Assembly (NCBI GenBank): GCA_022842935.1
Contig: JALHOP010000006.1
Coordinates: 124,001-188,000 of the forward strand
DNA from: Myxococcota bacterium
Lineage (GTDB): Bacteria > Myxococcota > XYA12-FULL-58-9 > JALHOP01
Direction of reading: 5' to 3'
Length of the DNA: 64,000 nt
Below the pieces are notes generated by a model, which made no database searches, was not told the origin of the DNA, and worked only from the letters and a program-made list of their open reading frames with translations. This document shows positions 52,487 to 61,583 of this stretch, one piece after another; positions within the stretch are counted from its first letter, which is position 1, and every line of letters starts with the position of its first letter. The translations under genes and the position numbers were made by a program.

Positions 52487-52499
52487 TGAACGACGTTCA
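52487..52499. promoter_or_regulatory. Palindrome between the 46-residue ORF and ppk
   Basis: TGAACGACGTTCA is a perfect inverted repeat with a single central base. It lies 41 bp upstream of the small ORF and 122 bp upstream of ppk, so it could be an operator for either. The half-sites resemble GAAC/GTTC of LexA-type boxes, but the spacing is 3, not 4, so I do not call it a LexA site. Confidence 0.35.
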
Positions 52500-52621
52500 A
52501 CACCTGCGGGTTTGGACATGCTCACTTCAAAAAGAGACGAAAATTGTGATCTCTACCCCAAGGGCGGCGAGACTGACCCGGACGTGACAGCTCAAGTCCC
52601 GCACGTTAGAAGGCCTTGCCT

Positions 52622-54874
52622 ATGACCGCGATGGAGCACCCAGCACCGACCGAGACCCCGGCGACTCCTACGGCGGCTGCTGTCGACGCCGCCAAGGCGC
52701 AGGTTCTACGGGCCCGGCAACCGACGCCAGCTGTCGACGTTACGGCGGCGAGCGCCGAGCTCTACATCAATCGTGAGCTCTCGCTGCTCGAGTTCAATCG
52801 TCGCGTCTTGGCGCAAGCCCAGGACCCGAGTGTTCCTCTCCTCGAGCGCCTCCGCTTCCTCACCATTTGCAGCTCGAACCTCGACGAGTTCTTCGAGATC
52901 CGCGTGGCCGGTGTAAAGGAGCAGCAACGCTACAACGTGGCCACGCAGTCGCCCGATCAACTCTCGCCCATCGAGCTTGTCAGGCGCATCAGCGAAGTGG
53001 CTCACGAGCTGGTCGAGCAACAATACCGCGTGCTCAACGAAGAGCTTCTCCCGGCCCTCGAGCGCGAGGGTATCTTCGTGTCGCGCCGCGAGTCGTTCAA
53101 TGAAGGGCCGCGTATGGATTGGCTGCGCGCCCACTTCCAGCGCGAAGTCTTGCCGGTCCTGACGCCAGTCGGGCTCGACCCGGCACACCCGTTTCCTCGG
53201 GTCTTGAACAAGTCGCTCAACTTCGCGGTCACAGTCGAAGGTGTCGATGCTTTCGGTCGTGACTGCGACTACGCCGTCGTGCAGGCACCGCGTTCGTTGC
53301 CGCGCGTCGTCCGCTTGCCGCCCGAAATCGCCCGCGGGCCGTACGACTTCGCGTTGCTCTCGTCGATCATTCACGAAAACGTCGGCGAGCTCTTCCCGGG
53401 TATGAAGGTCACCGGCTGCTACCAGTTTCGCCTCACCCGCAATAGCGAGCTTTGGGTCGAAGAAGAAGAAGTCGACGACATCTTACACGCGCTCGAGGGT
53501 GAGCTGACGCGACGTAACTGGGGCGACTCGGTGCGTCTCGAGGTCGCCGACAACTGCCCGCCCCAGATCCGCACCTTTCTCCAGGAACAGTTCGACCTGA
53601 AAGCCGAAGACGTCTATCAGGTGAATGGGCCCGTCAACGTGTCGCGCTTGGCGCGCATTTACGACCTCGTCGACCGCGCCGATCTCAAGTACCCGCCGTT
53701 CGTCCCTTCGACGCCCCGGGCGCTGTCGTACAGCACCGACATGTTCGAGACGTTGCGGCGCGGCGATGTGCTCTTGCACCATCCGTACGAGTCATTCGCG
53801 CCGGTGCTCGAGCTGCTGCGGCAGGCAGCCAAGGACCCCGAGGTCCTCGCCATCAAGCAGACGCTCTATCGCACCGGCAACGACTCACCGATCGTCAACG
53901 CCCTCATCGACGCCGCGCAAGCAGGCAAAGAGGTCACCGCCGTCGTGGAGCTGCGCGCCCGCTTCGACGAGGCAGCCAATATCGATCTTGCGACCCGTCT
54001 GCAGAACGCGGGGGCCAACGTCCTTTACGGCATCGTTGGCTACAAGGCACACGCCAAGATGCTGCACATCGTGCGGCGCGAGGGCAAAGGCCTACGCTAT
54101 TACACACATCTCGGCACCGGCAACTACCACGTCAAGACCGCTCGCGCGTACACCGACTTCGGCTACATGACCGCATCGCGAGAGATCGGCGAAGACGTCC
54201 ACAAGATCTTCCTGCAGCTCACCGGCCTAGGCCGCGTGACCAAGCTCAAGAGGCTTCTCCAGTCACCGTTCACGTTGCAGAGCCGTTTGATGGAGCTCAT
54301 CGACGAAGAGATCGAGCATGCCAAAGCGGGCCGGCCGGCACGAATCGCGGCGAAGCTCAATTCGCTTTCTGAGCCCGGTATCATCGCGGCGCTTTACAAG
54401 GCGTCGCAGGCCGGCGTTTCGGTCGACCTCCTGGTGCGTGGCGTCTGCGGCCTGCGCCCGGGCGTCCCGGGCGTTTCGGAGAACATCCAGGTCCGGTCGA
54501 TTATTGGCCGCTTTCTCGAGCACAGTCGCGTCTACTACTTTCACGCGAATGGCGCCGAGGTCATGTATTGTTCGAGCGCCGACTGGATGAACCGCAACTT
54601 TTTCCGTCGTGTCGAAGTTGCCTTTCCCATCGAAGATCCGGTGCTTAAGCAGCGCGTCTTCGTGGAAGCGATTGGTGGGTCACTCGAGGACAATACCCAG
54701 GCCTGGGTATTGCAGCCCGACGCCACCTACGTGCGCTCCAGCGGTGGGGGCAAGGGACGCGCCGCGCAAGCCCAGTTGCTCGCAGCCCTTTCCGAGAAGC
54801 AACCGCCCGCTGATGCGGACGACGGCAACGGTAAGCCGAAGAAGAAGAAGCACCGTCACCGCGATCTCATGTAG
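52622..54874 (+). CDS. ppk1: Polyphosphate kinase 1
   Basis: Makes long-chain polyphosphate from ATP, reversibly. The product is 750 residues from ATG 52622, with AAGG 8 nt upstream. The N-terminal domain starts at LYINRELSLLEFNRRVL; FVPSTPRALSYSTDMFETL, GYKAHAKMLHIVRREGK (about residue 475, the autophosphorylated His in E. coli Ppk), YTHLGTGNYHVKTARAYTDF and the second conserved His in EHSRVYYF (~632) with SSADWMNRNFFRRVEVA are all present. A Thr/Ala/Pro-rich ~45-residue N-terminal extension and a Lys/His-rich tail (KPKKKKHRHRD) are extra to the core. The exopolyphosphatase gene lies 4 kb away. Confidence 0.97.
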   Translation: MTAMEHPAPTETPATPTAAAVDAAKAQVLRARQPTPAVDVTAASAELYINRELSLLEFNRRVLAQAQDPSVPLLERLRFLTICSSNLDEFFEIRVAGVKEQQRYNVATQSPDQLSPIELVRRISEVAHELVEQQYRVLNEELLPALEREGIFVSRRESFNEGPRMDWLRAHFQREVLPVLTPVGLDPAHPFPRVLNKSLNFAVTVEGVDAFGRDCDYAVVQAPRSLPRVVRLPPEIARGPYDFALLSSIIHENVGELFPGMKVTGCYQFRLTRNSELWVEEEEVDDILHALEGELTRRNWGDSVRLEVADNCPPQIRTFLQEQFDLKAEDVYQVNGPVNVSRLARIYDLVDRADLKYPPFVPSTPRALSYSTDMFETLRRGDVLLHHPYESFAPVLELLRQAAKDPEVLAIKQTLYRTGNDSPIVNALIDAAQAGKEVTAVVELRARFDEAANIDLATRLQNAGANVLYGIVGYKAHAKMLHIVRREGKGLRYYTHLGTGNYHVKTARAYTDFGYMTASREIGEDVHKIFLQLTGLGRVTKLKRLLQSPFTLQSRLMELIDEEIEHAKAGRPARIAAKLNSLSEPGIIAALYKASQAGVSVDLLVRGVCGLRPGVPGVSENIQVRSIIGRFLEHSRVYYFHANGAEVMYCSSADWMNRNFFRRVEVAFPIEDPVLKQRVFVEAIGGSLEDNTQAWVLQPDATYVRSSGGGKGRAAQAQLLAALSEKQPPADADDGNGKPKKKKHRHRDLM

Positions 54875-54978
54875 GTGGCTGCGCACCTCGCTCCGTCCAG
54901 CCGGCCTGAATGCTGGTCATGCACGAGGCATCGTACGCTTATTGGCGCTTCTAGCGGACGTGCGGCAAGCTTTACGAC

Positions 54979-57816
54979 GTGAGAGACATTTGCCGTTACG
55001 CGGTCCTCCTTACCGCGATGACGGTCGGCAACGGGGCTTGTACCTACGACGCGGGCGACACCTGCGATGGTGACGTTTGCGTCAATCGTTCGCCGATCGC
55101 CGTCATCAGTGGCGTCGCGGGCGACGGAGCCCTGCGCGTGGGGAGCGCCGGCGAAGTCCTCGTCTCGGCGCGTGAGTCGAGCGACCCGGACGGAGATGTG
55201 CTCTCCTTTGCTTGGACCCCAGGAGCGCCGTGTGATGCGTCAGTGGTCGGGGACCTCACGAGTGAAGAGCTGCGGTTCGACGATTTGCCCGTTGGCTCGA
55301 GCTGCGCAGTCGGGCTCACTGTCACCGACGGCCGCGGGCTCGCCGCCTCTGCATCAGCGACGCTGGTCGTCCGCAATATCGGCGGCCATGTCACGCGCAG
55401 CCTCACAGCGTGTGTCGCTTCTTTCGACCCGAATAGTGATGCCCCCCAGGGCACGCCTTCGACACCGTTTTGTGCGGTGGACCAGGCGCTGACGGCGGCG
55501 CGGGCTTTCCATCTCGCCGAGGTGTCCCTGGAAGTCGGAACCCACACGCTCGTCGGACCCACCATCATCGATTTCCCGGTGCGCGTGCGCGGTGGCTATG
55601 CGGTTGCGGCGCCGGATTGGACCCACGCGGTCGGCAGTCGTTCGAACCTCGAGCTCGAGCAGGGGACCCTTGCCTCGGGTGACGCGCAGCTCGCGGTGAG
55701 CGACGGCGTTACCCTCGAGCTTCAGGATCTGGTCGTCGTTCGGCGCGGGGGATGTCGTGCGGACTGTGCCCTCGTCCGCGCGACGCAAGCCTCCCTGGAG
55801 CTTCGCGCTGTGAGGCTCGGCAGCGAATCGGTCATCGCCATGCCCGCCGCCAACGACGCGGCCGGGGTCAACTACACCAGCGTCGCCATTGACGCTCCTG
55901 GCAGCGATGCGCAGCACTTCATCGCTGAGAATCTGGTCATCTATGGCTCCGCGAACGCGGTGACCTCGACCGGGGTCAGCATTGCTGGTGTCGCCGAGGC
56001 CAGGCTGAGCGACGTCACCATCCGCGAGAGGTCGTTTGGCGCGACAGGTATCCGCACACTGAGCGCCGGCGATGTCAGCGTCGTGAGGGCGAATATCGAC
56101 ATCGCCTCGACGTCGACGTCGGCATCGCTGGGCTTCGGCATCGTCGACGGTGAACGCGACACCATCACCGTCGCGACATGTGACGCATCCTCTGTCGTAT
56201 GCCGCGGCTCGAGGAGCATCACCATCGAAGACTCGGTCGTTACGGTGATCAACGCCGAAGAAGTCATTGGGGTTGGCGCGCTCGGAACCCAGCGCGTCGA
56301 CGTTCGGCGCAGCACATTGACCGTCGACGGCCAGCAGGCTTGGGGGGTGCTGACGAGCGCGGCTTCTACTGGGGCGCTCGATGCTCTCACCATCGACACG
56401 ACGACCCGACGTTTCCGCTCCGGCATCCAGGCCTTCGCCGTGGGTGTCAGCGACAACTTCGATGACCTGACCGTCGAAGACGTCGGATCGTTTGCGTTTG
56501 CGCTCTCGGGTCTAGATATCGCGACGCACATCGTTGGCGAAGAGATCACCCGAGCAGCTGGCGTGAATCTTGTGCGCACCAGCGAGGCAACCATTCAGGA
56601 CAACACCATCGCGGTGACGGGCACATCGCATCTCGTCGACGCCGTAGCGGACGTGGCCGGCGTGCGGCTACTGGCTGCCGGAGACGTTGTTGTGCGCAAT
56701 AGCTCGATCCGCGTTGCGAACCTGCGCGCGCTGAACGGTGTTGCAGCTATCGCGGATGGCGAGCCGTTCATCCTCGGACGGCCCGAGACCGAAGGGTCCA
56801 ACGACCTGACAGTAGAAAACGTGGACATGGACGTGCAGGTGCGCGCTGACCTGCTCGCGACCGTCGCCTGTGTCGTCGCTGCCGATACCGGCTCCCTGCG
56901 CGTCGTCGGTAGGCGAGCGGAAGGCGAGATGGCGTGTACGGCGAGCGGGGCTGGCACGGTCTATGGCATCTTGACCAGTAGCGCAGACGACGTGCAGTTG
57001 CGCGACCTCAACCTGCGCGTCGCGAGCGTCCCCTCGATCGCAAGCATCTTCGAAGCGATACATGTCGGCGTTCACGATGGAGGCTTGCTTGCGTCCGAGC
57101 TCGATCGCGCGTCCGCGAACCTCGTCGTTAGTGGCAATCGAATTGTCCTCGACGAGCTTTCGAAACGGCAAATAGGGATCCGCGTTCGCGGACGCAGCGG
57201 TGGCGTCGATCCAATCCTCGACGACAACTTCATCGCCACCAAGCGTTCGTTCAAGAACGTCGGCGTCCTCATTCAAGGTACCGGCGCAACCGTTGCGCTG
57301 AACTCCATTCGTCTCGCGGGGTGTAGCGGCACCTGCACCGACCCCTACGCGATTGGTGTCTATGTCATGCATGCCGAAGCCGTGGAAAATCGCATTCTTG
57401 GGAATGCCATCAACGTTTACGACACGATGAATGTGTTGAGCCGTCCAGCGATCGTGCGCCACAACAGAGCCGCGGGTGGTCTGCTTCCCAATGTGGGTGT
57501 CATCGACGGGAATATCTTTGGTAGCGACGTCGAGGTGCTCGAGCCGCCTTTTGTGGCCGCGATCGCGTCCGACGCCAACACGTTGTTGCTCCCGACCGAC
57601 ATGGTTCCGTACCTCGTGAGCGAAGTGCCCGGCACTGGCAACGCCGCGACGCCCGCGCTCTATTGCCCCGACGGCATCCACGGGGACCCAACCGGTCCAC
57701 AACGCGATGCCGCCATCGTCATCGGCAGGACTTTTGGTGTCGACATTGACGGCGAGACGCGCGACGCCACTAGTCTCGAAGCGGGCGCTGATCGCATCGC
57801 GTCGACGTGCCCCTAA
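54979..57816 (+). CDS. Large secreted protein with PKD-like domain and beta-helix-like body
   Basis: The product is 945 residues from GTG 54979. The signal sequence (RDICRYAVLLTAMTVGNGAC) ends in a weak lipobox-like NGAC. An N-terminal PKD/cadherin-type domain (SSDPDGDVLSFAWTPGAPCD; VTDGRGLAASASATLVV) is followed by a header typical of DUF1565-type proteins (GTPSTPFCAVDQALTAA) and a long repetitive beta-helix-like body (ITIEDSVVTVINAEEVIGVG; VDVRRSTLTVDGQQAWGVL). Probably a cell-surface or adhesin-like protein. The 104 bp upstream of the start holds no motif I recognise. Its stop overlaps that of the symporter gene by 4 bp. Confidence 0.75.
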   Translation: MRDICRYAVLLTAMTVGNGACTYDAGDTCDGDVCVNRSPIAVISGVAGDGALRVGSAGEVLVSARESSDPDGDVLSFAWTPGAPCDASVVGDLTSEELRFDDLPVGSSCAVGLTVTDGRGLAASASATLVVRNIGGHVTRSLTACVASFDPNSDAPQGTPSTPFCAVDQALTAARAFHLAEVSLEVGTHTLVGPTIIDFPVRVRGGYAVAAPDWTHAVGSRSNLELEQGTLASGDAQLAVSDGVTLELQDLVVVRRGGCRADCALVRATQASLELRAVRLGSESVIAMPAANDAAGVNYTSVAIDAPGSDAQHFIAENLVIYGSANAVTSTGVSIAGVAEARLSDVTIRERSFGATGIRTLSAGDVSVVRANIDIASTSTSASLGFGIVDGERDTITVATCDASSVVCRGSRSITIEDSVVTVINAEEVIGVGALGTQRVDVRRSTLTVDGQQAWGVLTSAASTGALDALTIDTTTRRFRSGIQAFAVGVSDNFDDLTVEDVGSFAFALSGLDIATHIVGEEITRAAGVNLVRTSEATIQDNTIAVTGTSHLVDAVADVAGVRLLAAGDVVVRNSSIRVANLRALNGVAAIADGEPFILGRPETEGSNDLTVENVDMDVQVRADLLATVACVVAADTGSLRVVGRRAEGEMACTASGAGTVYGILTSSADDVQLRDLNLRVASVPSIASIFEAIHVGVHDGGLLASELDRASANLVVSGNRIVLDELSKRQIGIRVRGRSGGVDPILDDNFIATKRSFKNVGVLIQGTGATVALNSIRLAGCSGTCTDPYAIGVYVMHAEAVENRILGNAINVYDTMNVLSRPAIVRHNRAAGGLLPNVGVIDGNIFGSDVEVLEPPFVAAIASDANTLLLPTDMVPYLVSEVPGTGNAATPALYCPDGIHGDPTGPQRDAAIVIGRTFGVDIDGETRDATSLEAGADRIASTCP

Positions 57817-59000
57817 CTTCTCTTGCGTGGCCCAATCGTGTCGGCCATGACGGACTTATCGACGGCCTTCTCCCATCGTGCCACGACGATGGTCGCGACC
57901 GCGTTACCCACGATGTTGGTGAGCGCTCGCGCTTCCGACATGAACCTATCGATGCCGAGCAGGAGTGATAGTCCAGCTACGGGGATGGTGCCCACCGAAG
58001 AGAGCGTCGCTGCAAGGGTGACGAAGCCGCTACCGGTGACGCCCGCGGCTCCCTTGGAGGTCAGCAAGAGGACACCCAAGATCGCGAGCTCGTTACCGAG
58101 CGATAGCGGGATGTCCAGCGCCTGCGCCACGAACGACGTGGCCATGGTCAGGTAGATGCACGTGCCGTCGAGGTTGAATGAGTACCCGGTGGGAACCACC
58201 AAGCGAACAACTGCTGGTTGAATACCGGCGTTCTCGAGCTTCGCCATCAACGACGGCAGCGCGGATTCGGACGACGACGTACCGAGAACGAGGACCAACT
58301 CTTCGCGGATGAACGCGAGGAGGCGGAAGATCGATAGACCCAGCAGCCGCAACACCAGCCCGAGCACCACCACGACGAAACACAAGGCGGTCGCGTAGAA
58401 CGTGACCATCACGGCGAGGAGGTTACCGATGCTGGCGAGGCCGTGTTTGGCGACGGTGTGCGCCATTGCCCCGAAGGCGCCGAGTGGTGCCGCGAGCATG
58501 ACCAGCCCCATGACCGCGAACAACAGGCCTGCGAAGGACTCTATGGTCTTGATGACGGGACGTGCACGCTCCCCCATGCTTGCCAAGGCGAAGCCGACGA
58601 GCAACGCAACGAAGACGACCTGCAAGACGTTGTCGGCGGTCAACGCGCTCAAGATGCTGTCGGGCACCGTGCTCAGCAGTTGCTCACCGACACTCTTGGC
58701 GGCAGCGGTGTTCGGAAGGCCGCTCGTGTCGAGCGTCGCTGGGTCGATGTGCATGCCCGCGCCCGGGCGTACGATGCGGGCGACAATGAGCCCCAGCACG
58801 AGAGCCACGGTGGTCATCGCCTCGAACCAGATGAGCGCCTTGATGCCGACGCGTCCGACTTTGCGGACATCGCCCATACTCGCCACACCGAGCGTCACCG
58901 TGGTGAAAACGATCGGACTGATGAGCATCTTGACCAAGCGGATGAAAAGCGCCCCGAGCGGCCGCACCGCTTCACCCGCCTCGGGCGCGAGCCAACCCAA
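57813..59000 (-). CDS. Dicarboxylate/amino acid:cation symporter (DAACS family)
   Basis: The product is at least 395 residues. The Ser-rich hairpin (LGTSSSESALPSLM), the NLDGT motif (YSFNLDGTCIYLTM) and the second hairpin (LLLTSKGAAGVTGSGFV) are typical of GltP/DctA. The only standard start in frame is TTG 59000, which cuts the first membrane helix in half; upstream in the same frame the missing half is encoded (LLYRLVLAAVVLGALLGWL). A CTG at 59045 or 59078 could be the true start, the latter overlapping the exopolyphosphatase stop (CTGA). Imports C4-dicarboxylates or Glu/Asp with Na+ or H+. Confidence 0.9.
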   Translation of the reverse strand: MGWLAPEAGEAVRPLGALFIRLVKMLISPIVFTTVTLGVASMGDVRKVGRVGIKALIWFEAMTTVALVLGLIVARIVRPGAGMHIDPATLDTSGLPNTAAAKSVGEQLLSTVPDSILSALTADNVLQVVFVALLVGFALASMGERARPVIKTIESFAGLLFAVMGLVMLAAPLGAFGAMAHTVAKHGLASIGNLLAVMVTFYATALCFVVVVLGLVLRLLGLSIFRLLAFIREELVLVLGTSSSESALPSLMAKLENAGIQPAVVRLVVPTGYSFNLDGTCIYLTMATSFVAQALDIPLSLGNELAILGVLLLTSKGAAGVTGSGFVTLAATLSSVGTIPVAGLSLLLGIDRFMSEARALTNIVGNAVATIVVARWEKAVDKSVMADTIGPRKRS

Positions 59001-59074
59001 AAGAGCGCCGAGGACTACCGCTGCGAGGACGAGGCGGTAGAGCAGGACTCCGCGTGGCGTGGGACCCGGCGCGC

Positions 59075-60670
59075 TCAGTGGTAGACCAATTTCACTTTGA
59101 CGAACCCGAGGCGCTCCTCTTCGTGTTCGAGCTCAGTGCGTGTCATCGGGTGGTCGGCGAGCCAACCCTTCGGGAACTTGAGCTCGACCTTGTTACCGTG
59201 CGCCGTGATCATGATGTCCGGCAGCGGTTTCGGTGAGCGGCTGCGGTTCAAACGCACGGCGAGGCGCATGAGAACGGACAGACGCTTCACCATGGTTGCG
59301 TACTCGGGGGAGAGCGGCTCGAACAGGTCGTCGCTGATCTTGCGGCGGTGTGTTCGCACGAGCGTTGCCAGCGCTTGTTGTTCCTCGCGCGAGAAGCCCG
59401 GCATGTCGGTGAAGGTGAGGAGGTAACCGCCATGCTTGTGATAGCCACTGTAGGCGATGGACAGGCCAATCTCGTGTAGGCGCGAGGCCCAAGCGAGAAA
59501 CTGCTTTGCCGGCGTGTTATTGAGCTCCCAGGCGCCCGTGACCTGTCTAAGGAAGCCCATCGCCGAGCGCTCGACGCGCGAAGCCTGCTCACGGTCGATG
59601 GCGTAGCGGTGCATCAAGAAGTTGACCGTTCGATCGCGCGCGTCCGCGTGCTTGAAGCGACCGATCATATCGTAGAGCGCGCCTTCGCGCAGCGCCCCGG
59701 TGGCAACCCGCATCGACTTCAGGCCGAACTGATCGAAGGCGGTCATCAAGATGACGAGGCCGCCGATGATCACCGGCGCCCGGTCGGGCTCGAGGCCCTC
59801 GATGTTGATTCTGCTGATACGGCCGGTATCCAGGAGCGTCTTCTCGAGCTTCTCGAGTCCTTTGCGTGTGATGCCGTCTTTGCTCCAGCCGTTGGCACGT
59901 AGCACCTGCTCGACCGCCAAGATGGTCCCCGAGCTGCCCACGGCGGCTTCCCAGCCGATGCTCTTGTATCGGCGCTTGATGGAGCGCAGCTCGAGGGCCG
60001 CCGCGATGGTTGCTTCCTTGATGAGCTCTCGCTTGATCTTGCCGTCACCAAAAAACTTCATCGTGAACGAGACGCAGCCCATGTGCAGGCTGTCGGCCTG
60101 GACGATGTCCGAGCCCTCGCCGATGATGCATTCGGTGCTGCCACCGCCGATGTCGATGGCGAGCCGGCGCTCATGCTGGTCCGCGAAGTCGGACGCGACT
60201 CCAAGATAGATGAGGCGGGCCTCTTCGTGGCCGCTGATCACTTCGATGGGGTGCCCGAGGGCCTTGGCCGCCTTCGCGAGGAAAGGTCGCCCGTTCCGCG
60301 CCTGGCGTAGAGCGCTCGTGCCGACGGCGCGTACGTGGCTATGCTCGAGGTTCTTGATGCGTTCCCCGAACCGTTCGAGGCAGTCGAGCGCGCGTGCTTG
60401 AGCCTCGGGGGTCAGCTTCTTGTCATCGTCGAGACCCGCGGCGAGGCGTACCGACTCGCGCATGCGATCGAGCATCGAGAGCTGGCCCTGCTGCTGGCGG
60501 GCGATGATCATGTGAAAGCTGTTCGAGCCCAGATCGATGGCTGCGAACGTGTCGCCGGCGGGGGCGCGACTTTTTTTGGGCGCGGCTTCTCGCCTCGCCG
60601 GGTGGCCCTCCTTTGCGTCTTCACCGCTCGTTGCCCGACGTCCGTCGCGGGCCGCTTCTTCTTTACGCAT
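59075..60670 (-). CDS. ppx: Exopolyphosphatase / guanosine pentaphosphatase family (Ppx/GppA)
   Basis: The product is 531 residues from ATG 60670 (MRKEEAARDG); 60715 is an alternative. A charged, Lys/Arg-rich ~38-residue extension precedes the ASKHA ATPase-fold core. Core motifs are FAAIDLGSNSFHMIIA (phosphate 1), RAVGTSALRQARN, LAIDIGGGSTECIIG (phosphate 2) and AVGSSGTILAVEQ (adenosine-like loop). A C-terminal HD-type helical domain follows (RLHEIGLSIAYSGYHKHGGYLL). Ppx hydrolyses terminal phosphates of polyphosphate and GppA of pppGpp; which one cannot be settled here. Divergent from apaH; the starts are 43 bp apart. Confidence 0.93.
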   Translation of the reverse strand: MRKEEAARDGRRATSGEDAKEGHPARREAAPKKSRAPAGDTFAAIDLGSNSFHMIIARQQQGQLSMLDRMRESVRLAAGLDDDKKLTPEAQARALDCLERFGERIKNLEHSHVRAVGTSALRQARNGRPFLAKAAKALGHPIEVISGHEEARLIYLGVASDFADQHERRLAIDIGGGSTECIIGEGSDIVQADSLHMGCVSFTMKFFGDGKIKRELIKEATIAAALELRSIKRRYKSIGWEAAVGSSGTILAVEQVLRANGWSKDGITRKGLEKLEKTLLDTGRISRINIEGLEPDRAPVIIGGLVILMTAFDQFGLKSMRVATGALREGALYDMIGRFKHADARDRTVNFLMHRYAIDREQASRVERSAMGFLRQVTGAWELNNTPAKQFLAWASRLHEIGLSIAYSGYHKHGGYLLTFTDMPGFSREEQQALATLVRTHRRKISDDLFEPLSPEYATMVKRLSVLMRLAVRLNRSRSPKPLPDIMITAHGNKVELKFPKGWLADHPMTRTELEHEEERLGFVKVKLVYH

Positions 60671-60713
60671 GAAACCCCTTGTTGCGGTGGCGATGAATGT
60701 TCTTAATGCGGCC

Positions 60714-61514
60714 ATGGCGACGTATGCAATCGGCGATGTTCAGGGCTGCTATCAGCCCCTGAAGCGCCTTCTGCGCCGCGTGAAGTACGACCCGAAGGTC
60801 GACAGACTGTGGCTCACCGGTGATTTGGTAAATCGCGGACCCGATTCGCTCGACGTGTTGCGCTGGGCGATGGATCAGGGAGACCGCCTGAGCGTCGTGC
60901 TCGGCAATCACGACGTCCACCTCATTGCTCGCTATTACGGAGCAACGACCGGCAAGAAGCGGGACACGCTCGACGATGTGCTCGATGCCAAAGACTGCGG
61001 GCAGATGGTCGATTGGCTAGTACAAAGGCCGTTTCTCGTGCGCGAAGACAAGCACGTGATGGTTCACGCCGGCCTGGTTCCGGAGTGGACGGTCGCCGAG
61101 GCCGAGAAGCTGGCGCTGGAAGCGTCGACAGCCCTGAAGAGCGGCAAGCGTCGTGAGCTTCTGCGCGATGTCTTCGATGACGGACCGAAGCGTTGGGACG
61201 CGGCCATGGGCGCCAAGAAACGTCTGCAGTTCCTGTTCAGCGTCTTCACGCGTATGCGTATCCTTACGCGTGACGGCGCCCTGCAACTCGACTTCAGCGG
61301 TGCACCCTCGGACATTCCATCGTCGTGTCTACCGTGGTTCGATCACCCCGCGAGGCGCTCGCGCGACGCGGTTGTCATCTTTGGTCACTGGGCCGGCCTC
61401 GGTCTGCACGTGACCCCGAGCGTCGTCGGCTTGGACAGCGGCTGCGTATGGGGAGGCTCGCTCACCGCTTACCGTCTCGAAGACCGCGAGATCTTCCAGG
61501 AGCCGTGCGCGTAA
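60714..61514 (+). CDS. apaH: Symmetrical Ap4A hydrolase
   Basis: Cleaves diadenosine tetraphosphate to two ADP. The product is 266 residues from ATG 60714 (MATYAIGDVQGCYQPL); 60693 and 60669 are in-frame alternatives that would overlap the divergent ppx promoter. The metallophosphatase blocks are GDVQG, GDLVNRGPDS and LGNHDVHL, with VMVHAGLVPEW, VFTRMRI and IFGHWAGLGL characteristic of ApaH. In E. coli, ApaH also removes Np4 caps from RNA. Confidence 0.96.
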   Translation: MATYAIGDVQGCYQPLKRLLRRVKYDPKVDRLWLTGDLVNRGPDSLDVLRWAMDQGDRLSVVLGNHDVHLIARYYGATTGKKRDTLDDVLDAKDCGQMVDWLVQRPFLVREDKHVMVHAGLVPEWTVAEAEKLALEASTALKSGKRRELLRDVFDDGPKRWDAAMGAKKRLQFLFSVFTRMRILTRDGALQLDFSGAPSDIPSSCLPWFDHPARRSRDAVVIFGHWAGLGLHVTPSVVGLDSGCVWGGSLTAYRLEDREIFQEPCA

Positions 61515-61583
61515 CCGCTTCGTTCACGAAAGCTCGCTTCACCGTCACTCGCTCGCCACACTGGGGGAGCACTACCGTGCTGC

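Noticed and set aside
52487-52499. LexA/SOS box
   Set aside because: GAAC and GTTC half-sites are separated by 3 bases, not the 4 of the known box, and no SOS gene adjoins.
56668-57702. 344-codon minus-strand ORF inside the beta-helix-like gene
   Set aside because: Antisense shadow with no ribosome-binding site or motif; the plus strand has a full-length gene.
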